In this document: positions 1-12,500 of the stretch, piece by piece | Layout: the number at the start of each line of letters is the position of its first letter | Position numbering within the stretch: position 1 is the stretch's first letter | NCBI GenBank assembly: GCA_047495785.1 | Contig: JBLDXI010000007.1 | Coordinates: 3,906,001 to 3,970,000 of the forward strand | Source: Lepidodermella squamata | Lineage: Eukaryota; Gastrotricha | Direction of reading: 5' to 3' | DNA length: 64,000 nucleotides | Translations under genes and position numbers: made by a program | The notes under the pieces: model-generated | Seen by the model: the letters and a program-made list of their open reading frames with translations, nothing else | Database searches by the model: none | What the model was told of the DNA's origin: nothing

Positions 1-17
1 TCGCTTGCTGCTACAAA

Positions 18-199
18 ATGGCCTCAGAAGAATCTTTCAAGTAAGTTCTGGTTTTCACCGATTAGCTTCTCCAAATGAATATTCAGAGATCGAAAAATAT
101 GTCTTTGGAATGTTATCGACGATTTTCTTTAGAGCGGAGATCCTGAATTTCGGGGTCCACAACGAAATACCTTTGTTTCCCCGAAATGCTTTTATTCAG
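18..199 (+). CDS. Possible first two exons of an unidentified gene
   Basis: Two exons can be joined in phase: 18-40, starting at an ATG and ending before a consensus GTAAGT donor, and 133-199, entered through TTTCTTTAG and left at CAG/GTTTAA. Phases agree (2 then 0). The joined product starts MASEESFKAEILNFGVH and shows no motif I recognise. I could not find the following exon, because candidate acceptors near 250-265 run quickly into stops. If the second donor is not used, the frame stops two codons later. Weak evidence, resting on splice signals only. Confidence 0.3.
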
Positions 200-1541
200 G
201 TTTAATACATATCTGAAATAAAATCCGTCTTCGATCTAGTTTTAGACAGCGTATCTAACACAGAGAACTAATCGCGGGTGGAACAGTATCGCCGGTTGAG
301 CCCCCAGCCAGCATATCACTAGCTCGCCTTTTCTGTTGAATTGATCGAACACGGCTGTAATGTTGAAGTGCCTGGACAGACCGATGACCTGTGACCTATT
401 TAATAACAAAAATTGAATCAATCGACGAGAAAATTATTGAAAATTATTACTTGAATAATGGCTAATCTTGCATAATGAATAATCGGCCTAGCGCTGTCTA
501 AAACTAGAACTCGGTCGCTATACTATACTTAAGATCTAAATTCGTCTATTATCATGCCCAAACGATAAACCTCCCGGTGACACCTGATTTGCGCTATTTA
601 GCGATAATTAATTTTACAAATTACCGATATCCGGAGTTTTGACATCTAGAAATTGAAAAGGAAGGAAGGAAGAATGCGGAGATCGGAATTTTCCAAGCTT
701 CTAAGTTCTTCTAGAAAAATCGTACGAGGGGCTTATTGGTTCGCCTACCTGTGAAGTTGGCAGAGCGCAGTTGCGTAGAATCGAGAAATGAGCAGACCCA
801 AACAGTGAAACCAGTGATCTTCTGGAAACCAATCAGCAGTTGAAGCAGAAAATGTCATGCTATCTATCGTATTGGGTCCCTTTTCTGCGACAGAAGTTCA
901 TGCGAGCCAACAAACTGCGGACCCAAGCTTTGCCCAATCCGACGGTTCCACCCTGCGAAAATAATACATGGGGGCACTCTATAAGATACACCGTCCACGG
1001 ATATTCCTGGATATTCCGAAAATTCAATATTTTGAGGTTATATTGGGGAGCTAATTCTCGTCAAATTATCCAGAAAAACCTGATTGATCTTTTCTGTGAG
1101 CTTGACCATTTCCGAGGTTCACATCTGGATCGTCAGGATTCGGAATTGAAGTATTTCAGCTGCCCATGAAGGAATTGCATTTATTGAAAATGTAAAAGCG
1201 TGGACAATAGGCGCCGACTAAGTATTGCTGGTACGATGCCGCAGCAGTAGATTCGGAATGATTCAGAAACTGTTCTATTATTTTAATGCCGGCGTCAAAT
1301 CACGTACTCGAATATTTCGGAATGCAGTTAGCAGTTAGCATCACGTTTCTTTGCACGGAAAACTTGAATGAAGTGACATTATTGGGTCTTTCTGATGCAG
1401 GCAGGAACCTGTCCCACAAAGCATTACATGTAACTGATTACTCTTCCATCGTAGAATATGCATCAAACCACATCATACCCAGTCTCATTTCCTTCCGAAT
1501 CCCCCGCTTTTTATGCTGAGACAATAATTTGCGGATATCAG
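200..1541. other. No gene resolved; possible upstream exons of PTCD2-like gene
   Basis: AT-rich sequence with two modest open frames on the plus strand (840-1169 and 1286-1519) that show no recognisable domain. Earlier exons of the PTCD2-like gene at 1542-1944 should lie here, but I could not identify them with confidence. Confidence 0.4.
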
Positions 1542-1944
1542 TCATCTTATCATGAAGCATGACTTGCCACCTTCTGCAATAACTTACTGGCTAAAAATAT
1601 GTAATTCTCTTTCTAGCCGATGTCTCGCAATCTTGAAAATTGCGCAAAGCCGTGGCTCAACAGTTGGTTCACGCGGTGTTTGTTTCGCCGGCATGCTAGC
1701 TCTGAAAGTCCATAAACCAGCCGTGTGTCTAGAAATTCTTGGTCTGCGGCCGCGAAGCCTACGCCCCACCCCACTCAACAACCTCCGCGCTATGGCTTTG
1801 GCCGAGCTTGGCCATGTTGAAGACGCTATCCAGATTCTGCGTTTCGTAGCGCATCAGGACGAACCGAAAAGCCGAAGCTCTGGACCGATCGCTCGCAGCA
1901 GGCCGACAGTTTTCGCAGACACGCTTGACCGAATAAATTCGTGA
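1542..1944 (+). CDS. PTCD2-like mitochondrial RNA-processing protein, C-terminal exon (partial)
   Basis: An open exon runs from a possible acceptor at 1540-1541 to a stop at 1944. Its product resembles, by memory, the C-terminal half of pentatricopeptide repeat-containing protein 2, which takes part in mitochondrial transcript processing. The likeness is in spacing and residues around RGVCFAGMLALKVHKPA, then NNLRAMALAELG and EDAIQILR, then a short tail near PTVFADTLDRI where the vertebrate protein also ends. An AATAAA lies right at the stop. Upstream exons and the start are not resolved. It could instead be another helical-repeat protein; family assignment is moderate. Confidence 0.42.
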
Positions 1945-2060
1945 GTTTTTTTTTTAATTTTTACTTCAAAGAAGTCGAAACAGATTCCAAAACACGCAAA
2001 AATGAATCGGCACTGAACGGCAAAAATTCATGTCTGAAACATTGTAAAGGTTGTTATAAG

Positions 2061-4284
2061 TTATCGATCACCGGCTGCAGATGGCGGGGGTCGGAACATG
2101 CCCCCGTGGGCAGTAGAATTTGCCGACATAGCCCAAGCTGGCTGGCGAGCGACTCCGCTAGATGGCATCGCACTGCCATCTCTGTTGTCATAAGCGTAGT
2201 AATTTCCCCCGGGAAAAGCAGTTGATGCAGCTGAAGAATAGCGGAACATGTTTGGTGGCGGCATATGGGCGCTGGGCAGCGTTTGCCGTGGTACTGCGGG
2301 TTGCATCATTGGAACAGCCGTAGGCATGGTATTCATCATAACTGGCTGTTCTAACTGCTGGAAACTCGGCATTGGCCGATGAGAGAAAGGCGCCGCGCTC
2401 CACTGGCCGGGCCCGTAGTAGGCGCTGTAAGCTCCCGTCATAGCTCGCCCATTTCCACCATCGTCATCATCCGATGAAGTTGAGTTGCCATCGCTACTTG
2501 ACGAACTGTCATCTTCTCCCTTCTTACGATTGCTGAATTTCTCCATCAGTGCTTTGATCTTAATTACAAGACCCAGTTATCTAAAGTTCATTCCAGATTT
2601 AAGAACTAACCTGTTCAGAAACGCTTTCTTGAATCATCTGTAGGCAAGTTGATAGCATAGCCATTCCCAAGAAGCAATAGAACCATGTTAAGCCGAATTT
2701 CCAGTTTACGTGCGTTTCAGTGTTGGTATTCACGAGCCCTGGCACCAGGTCGCCAAATCCGATTGTCAGAGTCGTGATGAACTGAAATTTCTTGATTAAA
2801 GCTGACTTTCAAGATAAAGGAATGACTCACCGAAAAGTAGATGGCGTCTAAGAACGACCAGGCCTCGGTGAATGTGAATATTACTCCACCAAATAGTACG
2901 ACACTTAACAGTAGCATAAGCGAAACTGCGACGGGCATCCTCTGTGTCATAGTTAGCTCATCTTCGGCATCGTCTTCGCTCGAGTCGCCGCCCGAGTCGT
3001 CCTCGAGCGCCTCGAGAAACGCTGCGTTTGGTGCGTCCGGCTGAGTTCGCCACTGCGCGACCATTCTAGCAGCCATATTTTTCCTTGAATCCCCATTAGT
3101 TTTAACCGACCGGCACGATCCGCAGCAACACACCATGTGATAGGCGTAATGAGCTACTTCGGACAAAAAGTTACCTAACTTGGCTAGGCTGGTCAAAAAC
3201 ATCGGCATTCCGACTAGGGCGTAGCAAATGAGAACGATCCGGCCCCAGCTTGTCGAAGGGGCGATGTGGCCGTAGCCGATAGTTGTGACAACAGTGACGC
3301 AGAAGAACGTCGCTGACATGAAGTGCCATGTTGGAAGCATGGTCTCGCAATCATCGCCAGTCCACGTTGAGTTGTTGAACGCGAATATGAATGTGTTCAT
3401 CGTCTCGCGGTACTGCACGAGCCGTTCATCTTGATTCAGCTGGAAATTGCTGGACGCGGAAATAATAGCTTCACGGGCTTTATCCATAGCGTTGTGGTAC
3501 TTGCCCCGATTCTGATCACGAGAGTAAAACAAGAGTAAAAAAGAGAATTCAAGGAATTAATTTCGCCGCATTGTCAATTCTGGCTGACCTTGAACCTAAG
3601 ACCAGACGAGCTGTGACAAGTCAATAAGAGTTCAGGATAACCCAGGTTTAGGGTATAACTTCACTGTAAATGATATCAATCTCTAACACATTCGTATAAG
3701 GGTTCTATAATTCGAGCTTAAGCTGCCCAAACATCCCGATTTCGGCCTGATTTAAGTGACCCTCCCAATCTGAGTCAGTGCTACAGAGCGAATCTCATTC
3801 TCTCCTGTTGGTGCTCGTTACATGGTGAACAATGACGGAAATCTTACCGTTTTACAACTCTGGACTTCGTTGTAAACCTCCATGGAGCTGAACATGTATC
3901 CGCCCAAAAAGCAGAAACTGATAACTCCAAGTAGAATTCCTACGTTCGTCCCAAACCATTTCAACATTGTTCGGTAGTGCTCCTTTTTCCATTTTTGCTT
4001 CAAATACTTGATTAAGAAACAAGATTAGCAAGTCTATATCTGTACGGTATTCATTTTAGGCTTACCTGGTCGTCAAGGTAAAGATGCACCACTTCTTCAT
4101 CAGCGCCCGGTGTGAAATCTGCTTTACCCTTGCTATCGTCACCTTCAAAGTCTGGATTCTCGCCAAATGCAGTTGAGTCTTCAAACTCGTGGAACAAAGC
4201 TTTGTTTTGCTCGGAATCGCCCATTTTAAGAGGCTGTACTTCCCTTGTAGACACCCTTTCACCGTTTGACGGTTGACTTATCAA
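2061..4284 (-). CDS. Two-pore domain potassium channel (K2P/TWK type)
   Basis: Plasma-membrane K+ leak channel. Five exons join in perfect phase: 4066-4284, 3848-about 4010, 2831-3510, 2611-2781, 2061-2558. The first transmembrane segment is in exon 2 (GILLGVISFCFLGGYMF). Pore loop 1 has the filter TTIGYGH and pore loop 2, split by the exon 3/4 boundary, has TIGFGD, the usual pair for this family. TM2 (ALVGMPMFL) and TM3 (SLMLLLSVVLFGG) lie in exon 3 and TM4 follows pore 2. Between TM2 and TM3 is an unusually acidic cytosolic loop rich in Ser, Glu and Asp. The C-terminus is a Ser/Asp stretch followed by a Pro/Met/Ala-rich tail. Two starts are possible: 4284, or an ATG at 4224 (MGDSEQNK). Subfamily not assignable. 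Confidence 0.9.
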
Positions 4285-4867
4285 ACGATTAGTAACTCTT
4301 GAATAATTGATTCAACTCCATGACAGACGAGAAAAGTCAATAAGCGCAGCTAACATCACCGTTTCGATTACTGCATGTAATGAAAGCCGTTAATTTTATA
4401 CCCATTATTTATCACTCTACACTCCTTAATTATTAATTTGGCGCTATCTATCATCATCTAACTTGCCATTTTTATGCTAGCTGGGCCTTCTTAATCGACC
4501 ACTATGATCCAAACTGATCCTTGGAAATGAAGTGGGGTTGGCGAAATTTTAGATTTCAGAAGCATTCAACGCCAATTAATGAGGAAGACGATAGCGTAAG
4601 GGACTTGGTCCAATCAAAAATCGAAGGTGAATTGGTCATTGCTAGCGCGTTGGCGCGATAGCGAGGCGCAACTCGCCAAAATTTGCGAAGTCTTGTTCAA
4701 GAAATGTTAGCGATTGAGTTGAATGTGAATATGAAGGCTCATTTGCTAGGTCTACTATGGAAATTGGAGAATCCATAATTTTGACCAAAAATATTAAGGC
4801 GAATAAACCAATTATATTTATTTGTATATTAATAATTTTCAATTATATCTGTTGAATTTGTTGACAG

Positions 4868-5195
4868 GGCTGCTTTCAAACTGGATGACAGCGCGGTTGC
4901 TCAGCGCATGAGAAACATTGAGAACGCTCTGCGAGACGGGGGTCACGTGATTGCAGGGCAGCGATTCGACGACTTTTTGCAAATGGCGATTAAACTGCCG
5001 CGAAAGGCCACGCCGATATCTGCGTCTTCGCGCTACTCATCCCGCAGCAGCAGTCCCAACTCTAGGCGCTACACTTCAGGCCGGCGTGATGAAGAAGAAT
5101 CCGCTGAGCCGAGTGAAGATGAAGACGTTGTCGAGCTATCCGATGACAGGCTGGCTGGCAGTGATTCCGCGGTTACTAGTCGAAAGCGAAGGTGA
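4868..5195 (+). CDS. Terminal exon of an unidentified gene
   Basis: The exon follows acceptor TTGACAG at 4861-4867 and enters in phase 2; it reads AAFKLDDSAVAQRMRNIE, then a short helical region ending near LQMAIKLPRK, then a Ser/Arg-rich and acidic low-complexity tail ending SRKRR. The tail looks like a nuclear or nucleolar protein, but I do not recognise the family. Upstream coding sequence probably lies in 4528-4750, where an ATG followed by short open stretches and donors is visible, but no joining gives a fully convincing frame. AATAAA motifs follow at about 5211 and 5274. The next gene (PSMG3-like) starts only 130 nt downstream on the same strand, which would allow a two-gene operon. 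Confidence 0.5.
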
Positions 5196-5325
5196 AAAAA
5201 AATAGAACGAAAATAAATGAAGAAGTGGTTTGCCTACTCACCACCACCCAGTTGTGCCTTAAAATAGCTCAAAAATAAATCAATCGACTTTTTTAATTTT
5301 ATAGTATTTATTCATATTTTCAATC

Positions 5326-5832
5326 ATGGACGCTTTGAGGAATCGAGACGAAAATTCGAAGTTCGACATTGTCGATTCTGCCTTCGAAAAGATGGCCTTG
5401 ACCAATTCGGTTGAGCAAACCGTTATTACCGAAATCACGTCGGATCCTTTTTCATCTGAAAGTTGCCCCATCAAATCGTTGACTAAGCGACTTGAATTGG
5501 AGGGCGATCAACCGCTAGATGTTGCGATCTCAGTATTCCCGAACCGTGTCGTGTTGGTCGCGAGCCAGATCAACGGCGCTATTGGAAATTGGGTTTTGGC
5601 AAAGGCTGTTGATGCCGTAGTTTCAACCCGAGTGATTTTTGGTGCAGATGAGCCTTGTTTGCATGTGGTAGCAAGGCGCGTGGCTATTGCCCTTGGATCT
5701 ACCCGTCCGCTGTTGTGTAGCTTTACATTCCGTGATCGCCACAGCATGGAACATGTCAACCGCGTCTCAGCTGTGCTGGTCGAGTATCTCAGTCAACTCA
5801 GAAATGAGCAGTCGCTATGGTTTGGGGCGTGA
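5326..5832 (+). CDS. Proteasome assembly chaperone 3-like protein (PSMG3/PAC3)
   Basis: Single-exon gene of 168 aa. PAC3, with PAC4, guides assembly of the alpha ring of the 20S proteasome core in the cytosol. The support is a conserved core: VVLVASQING, a strand ending TRVIFGADEP, then CLHVVARRVA, which matches the family pattern of a strand, G-x-DEP and an amphipathic helix. The N-terminal 50 residues (MDALRNRDENSKFDI) extend beyond the usual 120-residue family length and are probably disordered. AATAAA lies at 5888-5893. A pyrimidine-rich stretch ending in TATAG about 28 nt before the ATG could be a cis or trans splice acceptor. Identification by remembered motif only. Confidence 0.62.
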   Translation: MDALRNRDENSKFDIVDSAFEKMALTNSVEQTVITEITSDPFSSESCPIKSLTKRLELEGDQPLDVAISVFPNRVVLVASQINGAIGNWVLAKAVDAVVSTRVIFGADEPCLHVVARRVAIALGSTRPLLCSFTFRDRHSMEHVNRVSAVLVEYLSQLRNEQSLWFGA

Positions 5833-5998
5833 CGATTTAACACTGTATTGCTACGGAAACTAGTGATAACTATTGGATTATTTTGAAAATAAAAATATAT
5901 CGAATGCTATACTTATCCGCTTTTTGCTATGTTCCATTTTTTGTAATTTGGGGGTGCAATGACTTGGGAGATGGGAAAGCTGAATTATAAATAGACAC

Positions 5999-6415
5999 TT
6001 ATAGAGGACGACCCCGAACTAGATGGATCCACGGAGTGCATAGAAGTTTGATTAAAGTATGACTGACTAAGGAATTACGCCGGAAAAAGAAAAAGAGCAC
6101 TAAGAAAAAGGCCAAGGATAAGAAGGGCAAAACGCCAAAGAATAAAGGTAAGGAAAAATCCGGCGAAAAGGAGTTTGAAATCAAAATTATACCCGATTTC
6201 CAACTAGCTGAAATGGTGTCTTTTGAAAAAGATGAATGGAGCATGATTGTTAACTCGATTGAAAACTATGCATTTTTCGGAAAAAGCAAGATCTTCAACT
6301 GTGGGGGTGGGTAAGAATTTCTCTTTGCCTGCCTTCCCCTCTTCAAAACCGGAAACGGTAAATGACGCTCAGTCTAGAAGAGGCTTAAATAAAACTATTA
6401 TTATTATTATTATAC
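5999..6415 (+). mobile_element. 5'-truncated RTE-like non-LTR retrotransposon copy
   Basis: Nearly the same sequence as the reverse complement of 34300-34710. It holds the last part of the element's ORF: the G-R-P-R-T-R-W end of the reverse transcriptase C-terminal region, a lysine-rich linker (here interrupted by an in-frame TGA at about 6060), and the conserved tail with DEWSMIVNSIENYAFFGKSK. It ends with AATAAA and a (TTA)n tail at about 6400-6415. Very few differences from the 34-kb copy suggest both inserted recently. A clear target-site duplication was not found. Compare the element at 34299-35098. Confidence 0.85.
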
Positions 6416-6429
6416 TTTAACGACGTTCG

Positions 6430-6860
6430 AATGTTTTTTTCGCTTTCGAACATGGCGAGGTAGAGCATTCCATGCGACTACATGAGGTAGATTGAGCCTG
6501 TTTGCTGGTGCAGAATGGAACTTATAGGACTTTTGCTCACATGGGCTGAGCAAGATTCTGAATCTTTGGAGCATTGCTTGGATCGTTGCAAGAGCTTCAG
6601 TTTGGATGGATTGGCTAGACTTAAGGTTTTACTGTCGGCAGCTTGTTCCAAGATAGCATCGCAGTAGTTAAGGTAGCTCATAAATAGTTATCTGGGAGTT
6701 TTGGTTAATATGTGCTTAGAAGCTAGTTTTGAGCTTAGGCACCACGATTCGCCTTCGCTGTTTTTCAAGTAGCAGTGGCTCATCCAGAATGACCCCCAGA
6801 ATTGTGATCGCTTTCAGACAAACGAGTTTCACCCTCTTTGACCTCAATTTCGGTCGACAA
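6430..6860 (-). mobile_element. Degenerate non-LTR reverse transcriptase fragment
   Basis: Minus-strand reading frames, broken by frameshifts and stops, show the order expected of the C-terminal third of a non-LTR reverse transcriptase: a strand like ILGVILDEPLL, then SYLNYCDAILEQA, then a segment ending VVAWNALPRHVR. This is the common LGV.LD / Y..C..W / WN.LP pattern downstream of the catalytic motifs. No intact ORF remains. The family cannot be fixed. Confidence 0.6.
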
Positions 6861-7101
6861 GCCGCCGCTTTTGGAATTTCTTAGCGGCTAAGAGCTGCAT
6901 CCCTGTCGCATGCCCTGTCGTTGTCCCTCAACATGCTTTTACCACGGTTTAAGGACAGATAAAGAAGTCAAAATGATTTTGATTGATAAGAAGTTTGATT
7001 TCTATAAAATCGACGTCTTTATTTTTGATCATTGATATGGATGAAACTTCAAATAGTACGTATATTTTTGGAATAGAATCATGTCTGGGGTCTCTATGTT
7101 T

Positions 7102-7781
7102 TTACACAGATCTGTAAATGAGGTAAGACACCGCTGAAAGCATCGCCGTCGAGATGGAAAATTTCTTATTATTGGCTGAGTTACAAAGATCACTTTGACA
7201 GCATCGGCTCATAATATATGGCTCTAAAATAATCAACAGATCATTTTAAAGTCAATTAATTTCACACTCGGTTTTAGGAACATACCAACATTAGCTCCAA
7301 CATCGGCTGGGCAAACGAAATAACAGTACCTGATAAAAACCATATTTTAAATTTGATTTATTTAATACCATTTTTCTTATTACCTGTCCCATTTCCACGG
7401 ACCGATCGGTGGGGCGTATCGGGTCTCAACGCAATATCGGCCCATTCCATGCGGACATTCCTGATAGAACCCATAGTCCGCATAGCACTAATTTTCCCCT
7501 GAAATTTATTTAATTTTACCTGAATTTGACCACGGTCTTGACAACCGGAGCATACGTAACAGGATCTGTGAATGCTGAATCCTTCAGGTCGGAATTAAAA
7601 CCATAAATTATTTAGCACATTAATAGGGGAAATTCCTACCCCACGCCAATTCATACATGTTTATATTGGATAACTGCGCTTCTGGAGGAAAAACAATAAG
7701 AAAAATGCAAGCAATTAATTAATTGGGCTAACCTGTTACAGGCGCAAGTAGCACGGCTAGAGCGAGAACGGTGAAACCCAT
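7102..7781 (-). CDS. Ly6/uPAR (three-finger) domain GPI-anchored protein, six short exons
   Basis: A 140-aa secreted protein assembled from exons 7733-7781, 7640-7681, 7520-7581, 7384-7487, 7286-7329 and 7102-7223; every junction is GT-AG and all phases agree. The first 18 residues (MGFTVLALAVLLAPVTEA) form a signal peptide. The mature part starts its cysteine pattern with CYVCSGC and ends with CCQSDLCN, the diagnostic CCxxDxCN end of the Ly6/three-finger fold. The last 17 residues are hydrophobic (ISTAMLSAVSYLIY), as for a GPI-attachment signal. Such proteins sit on the cell surface, and some modulate acetylcholine receptors or channels; the target here is unknown. One intron is only 32 nt. 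A reverse-strand AATAAA lies at 7018-7023. Confidence 0.82.
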
Positions 7782-9598
7782 TTTCAGTATTAAAGCTGAG
7801 GAATACTTCCAATTGAAATATGGATGCATGTTACCTACGCGTAAAAAAGAAGAAGAATATTTTCGTATAAGCGATCAATCCTCAAATTCAGGAGCTGATG
7901 TAAATACTCGAACGAAAGAAAACCGGATATAGATGGACGTATATTGCGAGACTTGCCTCGGGAGCATTTAGTCAAGGTTGGAATCTTTGTTATACATAAG
8001 TCTCACTTGCTGCATGCTCGCTTTATGATGATGTCTCGTCCATCTCTGCAGTGTTTGACCAGGTAAAACACAAACTGGTCTTCCGTTGTGGCGTTTGCGG
8101 ATCATCGCAGTTACTTAGCTATTCCGGCTGCCATGCGTTTTATGATTTACGGGCGCAACGTAAACAACGAGCGCGCTCGTGTGACGGGAGACAACGAGGC
8201 GGTAATATTTATAGCAGGATGCGCGCACAAGATACCGCCCGGTCCCCGCTCACAAAATCCCACCGTCCATCTTCATCAGCACTTGCTTTGTGTGCGAGGA
8301 CAACAAGGCCACAAATCAAGAGCCACTAACAATGCAAACATGTCACCAATGCACAACGCTTCGGCAAAAATGAGAGTAACCACGGTATTCAGCGTATTTC
8401 ATCTTGATGAGATACATTCAACATTTCTCGCTGACAGCTTTTTTGAAGAATCTTTGTTTCTGAATGCCCGCCTGAAACCTGGACTCGAAATTTATCGCAT
8501 TACAGCTTTTATCCAGAACTAACTACCTAATTACGTTACGCTAATTACCGAGTAGCTTGATCATTTTCGATGAATTATGGTCGAATATCGCTGATCGATC
8601 ACATCAATAGTGTTATTTATTCCGCTTGTTTGTTAAGTGTGAAGTCATTGCAAAGGCCGGCAATCAGGTTTTTCCTGGGATCTGGTAGGGACTCGAGCTT
8701 TAATAGTTCTCAGGGATTTCTCCTAGCGAAAACCGAAGACGGAGTTTGACCTTACAAAAAAGAATTGCCAATATTTCAGAATTTTCCGAATGTGTCGGTA
8801 ACTCGCTATTCGCTATCCAGAATTTTTGCTACACCTAATCTACTGACCTCTGAAAATGCAAGAAATCGTTGTTTTGGAATCTTCCAGGAGCTAGTTCGAA
8901 TCAAGTTCCGTCATTTTCAATTTCCACTTTGTCACGAATTCTTTTCATGAGAATAAAAAAATCCGAAGCAATTCGAATTACAAATCAGTTCACTTTTTAT
9001 TAGACTCGTGAGACGAGAATCAGCCATAAGGTCGCATTCGACGACCGAGAAGAGGTGCATATTACTGCTATTATCATGTGGTTGTAGCCGAAATTCGCAC
9101 AAGGACAGAATACAAGAGAGAAAGCACTTGCAGCACAGTCAGACCTTACTGTTTCCAATTATTTACCGCGCATTTTACACAATCAAAGAGACATATTTTT
9201 CAAAAACAAATTTTGTTACCCAGAGAGCGATCAAATTTTACATCAAATACTACATTTTACGTGTAAAGACAAACAAAATTTAGAGAGGGAAATAACAACG
9301 AATTCAGAAGAGCGAAAAATTATCTGCGATTTGAAAACAAAACAATTTTTAATCGAATTTTGAGGACGAAGGAAACAACGCAAAAATCGAATGAGCATAC
9401 CCAAAAGTTATTTTTTTACCTGCTTTCAACAGGAAAATATCGACATTTTATTTCGAAATTTTTGTAAAAAAAAACGATCCGCGACAAATAGTATTTCTTC
9501 TCAAATTATTAATACCGGTTTAAGTAGCAAATTAAATGCGAAAATTTTGGAGGGCAAGAAATAACCGAAGTGGCGTTGGCTCAATTTGATTCGGGCAC
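7782..9598. other. Intergenic, no gene resolved
   Basis: Upstream flank of the Ly6-like gene and downstream flank of the chromodomain cluster. Open frames at 8051-8522 and 9008-9283 on the plus strand lack any domain I recognise. AT-rich with several A and T runs. Confidence 0.4.
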
Positions 9599-12500
9599 TC
9601 AACCGTCGAGATATTTCTGGAAAAATTTAAGCACGTGCAGGGGCCACTTCTGGCGCACCTCCTTGTAAGGCAGCACCTCGGGCGTCGAGTCGCCCTGCCA
9701 TTTGACCAAAAATCGCCACTTGTCGACTAGCGAGTACAGGTCGCGATGCGGCGCCTCTCGCGAGCCTTCCAGGTAGAAGCACAACAGTTTCTGCGGCCGT
9801 TTCGATACCGGTAACACAGCAGCCTGCACAAGTGAAAAAATCAGGATGGAGATCCAGCTGTGAAACTTAAAAAACTCACTTTTTCATTTTTGGAATTTGC
9901 AGCAGTGGCAGCGGCGCCTTTTTTCTTTTTGCGAGGGTCGCCTTCAGGCCGAGTCTCCCAGAATTTATCGAGCAGATCCTGGCAGTTCAAGCTGTCCTCA
10001 GGCTCCCAAGTGTTGTCAGCTCTGAAACCACACGAAATGTTTCATAGATTATACAAACGTCCAGAATAATCAGTAATATCGTTCAATTTGACATGCATCA
10101 TGAAAAACATTGCGAAATGCTGCTTCAAACTCGTAAATGAGCCCCGCAAAGCGATTTCGGCGCCATCTAGTCATTTGAATAGACAACAAAATCCTTATTA
10201 CGCATAATCCTTATTACACAACACCCTATTTTCGAATGACTGAAGACAGAAATGGGACCGAAATCGCTTGGTGGGTCTCAAATACATTTGACTGCTAACA
10301 AGTGATAAGTGGGGTTTGGTGTATTTTCCAGCAAATGGCAGAACGGGTGTTGACTTGAAGAAGGACGATTCTTGGATTTCTAGCTATACATACGCATTTA
10401 TTTTTGATGAGGATTTTGAATTATAAAAATTCAGACCTCCAGGAGGCTCCCATCCACCTCAAAAGACACGAGACCCAAAAAGGCTTATCAATTTAGGTTG
10501 GCGTGGAAGCATTAGCTTGATTCTATCAAAATTTTTGAACATCTGGCAAGATTCCTCACCACAGATTACCCAAAAATCTAGACTGCGCATAAGAAAATAA
10601 CGTCAGAATTCCGAATTTAGCGCGACACATTTTTCAGAAATTCGCCATTTTTAGCCGTAAACTGTGAAGCCCATTTTCTCCGAAACCCTGATGACTGTCT
10701 ACCTCTTTTTGATATCGTTTGACTCCTCGTTCATTGATCTTGAAAGCAGCATCATAATCTCACAAAAACTTCGCCAAATCCAACTTTTCACATGTTAACG
10801 GTTATTATGAAAATTTGACAAATGCCTTTAGATACAATTGAGAATCATTCGAAATGCGAGTTTTGACCGACCTAAACTCACGTTCTGTACAATGACAATA
10901 TTTCAGGGGTTGACTTCAATCAATAAATTTTGATTTAAATGCCGCGATGGCTTGTAGCTTAGTTAATACAATTGTTTGAACTTATGCGACTTACTCGTCA
11001 TAGCCGACCCATTTCAAGAAGTAGAACCGCTTGCTGCCGCGGTACATGACGTCGACGACCTTCTCCACCTCAAACTCGTCCTCCTCGCTGCTCTCGCCGT
11101 CCTCATTGTCGCCGCCGCCGCCATTCTCATCGCCGTTCTTCTTCTTATCATCCTGCTCCTCGTCATCAGAACCGCAATCACTAGCCGCAGCCCGAGTCTT
11201 CTTACCATTACTCTTCTGCTCGCTAGCAACCGCTTGCTGCGGCGGCTTTTCCAGGGTCTCGAAGCACCCATTTGCCTGGACAGCCCTTTCGAAGTAGTCA
11301 AGCGCGTGCAGCGGCCAGAGTGTGTCGAAAACTTGTGACGACACAATTTGCATACCATTGATGCCGTTCCCACTCGCCAGATTATCGCTATTCGGCGTTT
11401 CATCGAGGCATTTCCGCTCGATTAGGTAGCACAGATCGCCCTCGGACTCGCGGTACACGGCTAGAATGCGCTGCGGTTCAATGTTGCCGACGACTTCGAG
11501 CGATTTCGCCCGATTCGCTGCTACAGTTGCGTTGCTGCTACCCGTTGTTGTTGTTGTCGCTGTAGAATTTACTGCCGCTGGAGCTGCGGGTTGGTGGTTC
11601 TGCTCGGCGCTAGCTTTTAGTGGCGATTCCGCGGCGGAGTGGTTGTGATTGCTGGATTTGGCGGGTTTCGACGGTTGTTCCGGCGCTGTTTTCGAGTCGT
11701 CCTTCTTCGCTGCACTGTTTACACTGGTTGTCGCTGATTGCGATTTCCTCGCTGTTGTGGCCTAGAATTAATGGAAATATCCTGAATGTAACAAGCTGTC
11801 GGCAAATCAATGTTATACAAGTGAACGATTTCTTGGGAAATTATTTTGCTATAATACTGCATCTTCAATCACAGAGAGGCTTCGAAGCTCAAATCTAAGT
11901 CATTACATAATGAATATGAGTGACAGGAATTGGCTATCTGAAGACTTTCATCCATACAACCTGCTTTACTCGGCCTTTGGTGTTTCTCAATTCTCTATTC
12001 CTATCAATTTTTCTTCCGCAAGTGAAGTAAATCATCGAACTAGCTGTAAAAGGCCAACATTGGAATTCATAAAAATAAAGCATAAAGGCTTATTCCGCAT
12101 ACATAATTACTTTTGATACTTGAAAGTAATGCAAATATGTATTTCTCATACGAGATACTTGCAATAACTTATTCTAATCCAAGTCACTAAAAACTTGGTA
12201 GAAAAAACGAGTTTACAGGGTAGCAAAAGCTTCTAATCCTCGTATCTATAATTGGATTGATTAATATGTGTTGGGGAAACTTCATTTCTTCTGACTCAAA
12301 AAAGTAAGTTCATCATTAAAGCGCTGCTTTCTAGGACGTCATTCGACTTCTTTCAATGATAACTTTTCCAAGTAACCGCCGAAAGGAACCCAGGCGACGT
12401 CTTTTCGCAAATCACACGAGGGGAGAAAAGCGCATAGTTTGCTACCCTGGGCTTAGCATGAGACTTATACAACCATTAGAGAACTCAAATTTCTTGATTT

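Noticed and set aside
4528-4866. Upstream exons for the unidentified gene ending at 5195
   Set aside because: Several donor and acceptor choices exist, but none gives both good splice sites and the required phase 2.
8051-8522. 144-aa plus-strand open frame upstream of the Ly6-like gene
   Set aside because: No domain, no codon pattern or splice context that supports it; lies in a likely promoter region.
10976-11338. Open frames on the strand opposite the chromodomain exons (also 12826-13225)
   Set aside because: They mirror acidic and Ser/Arg-rich coding stretches of the real gene; antisense artefacts of biased composition.
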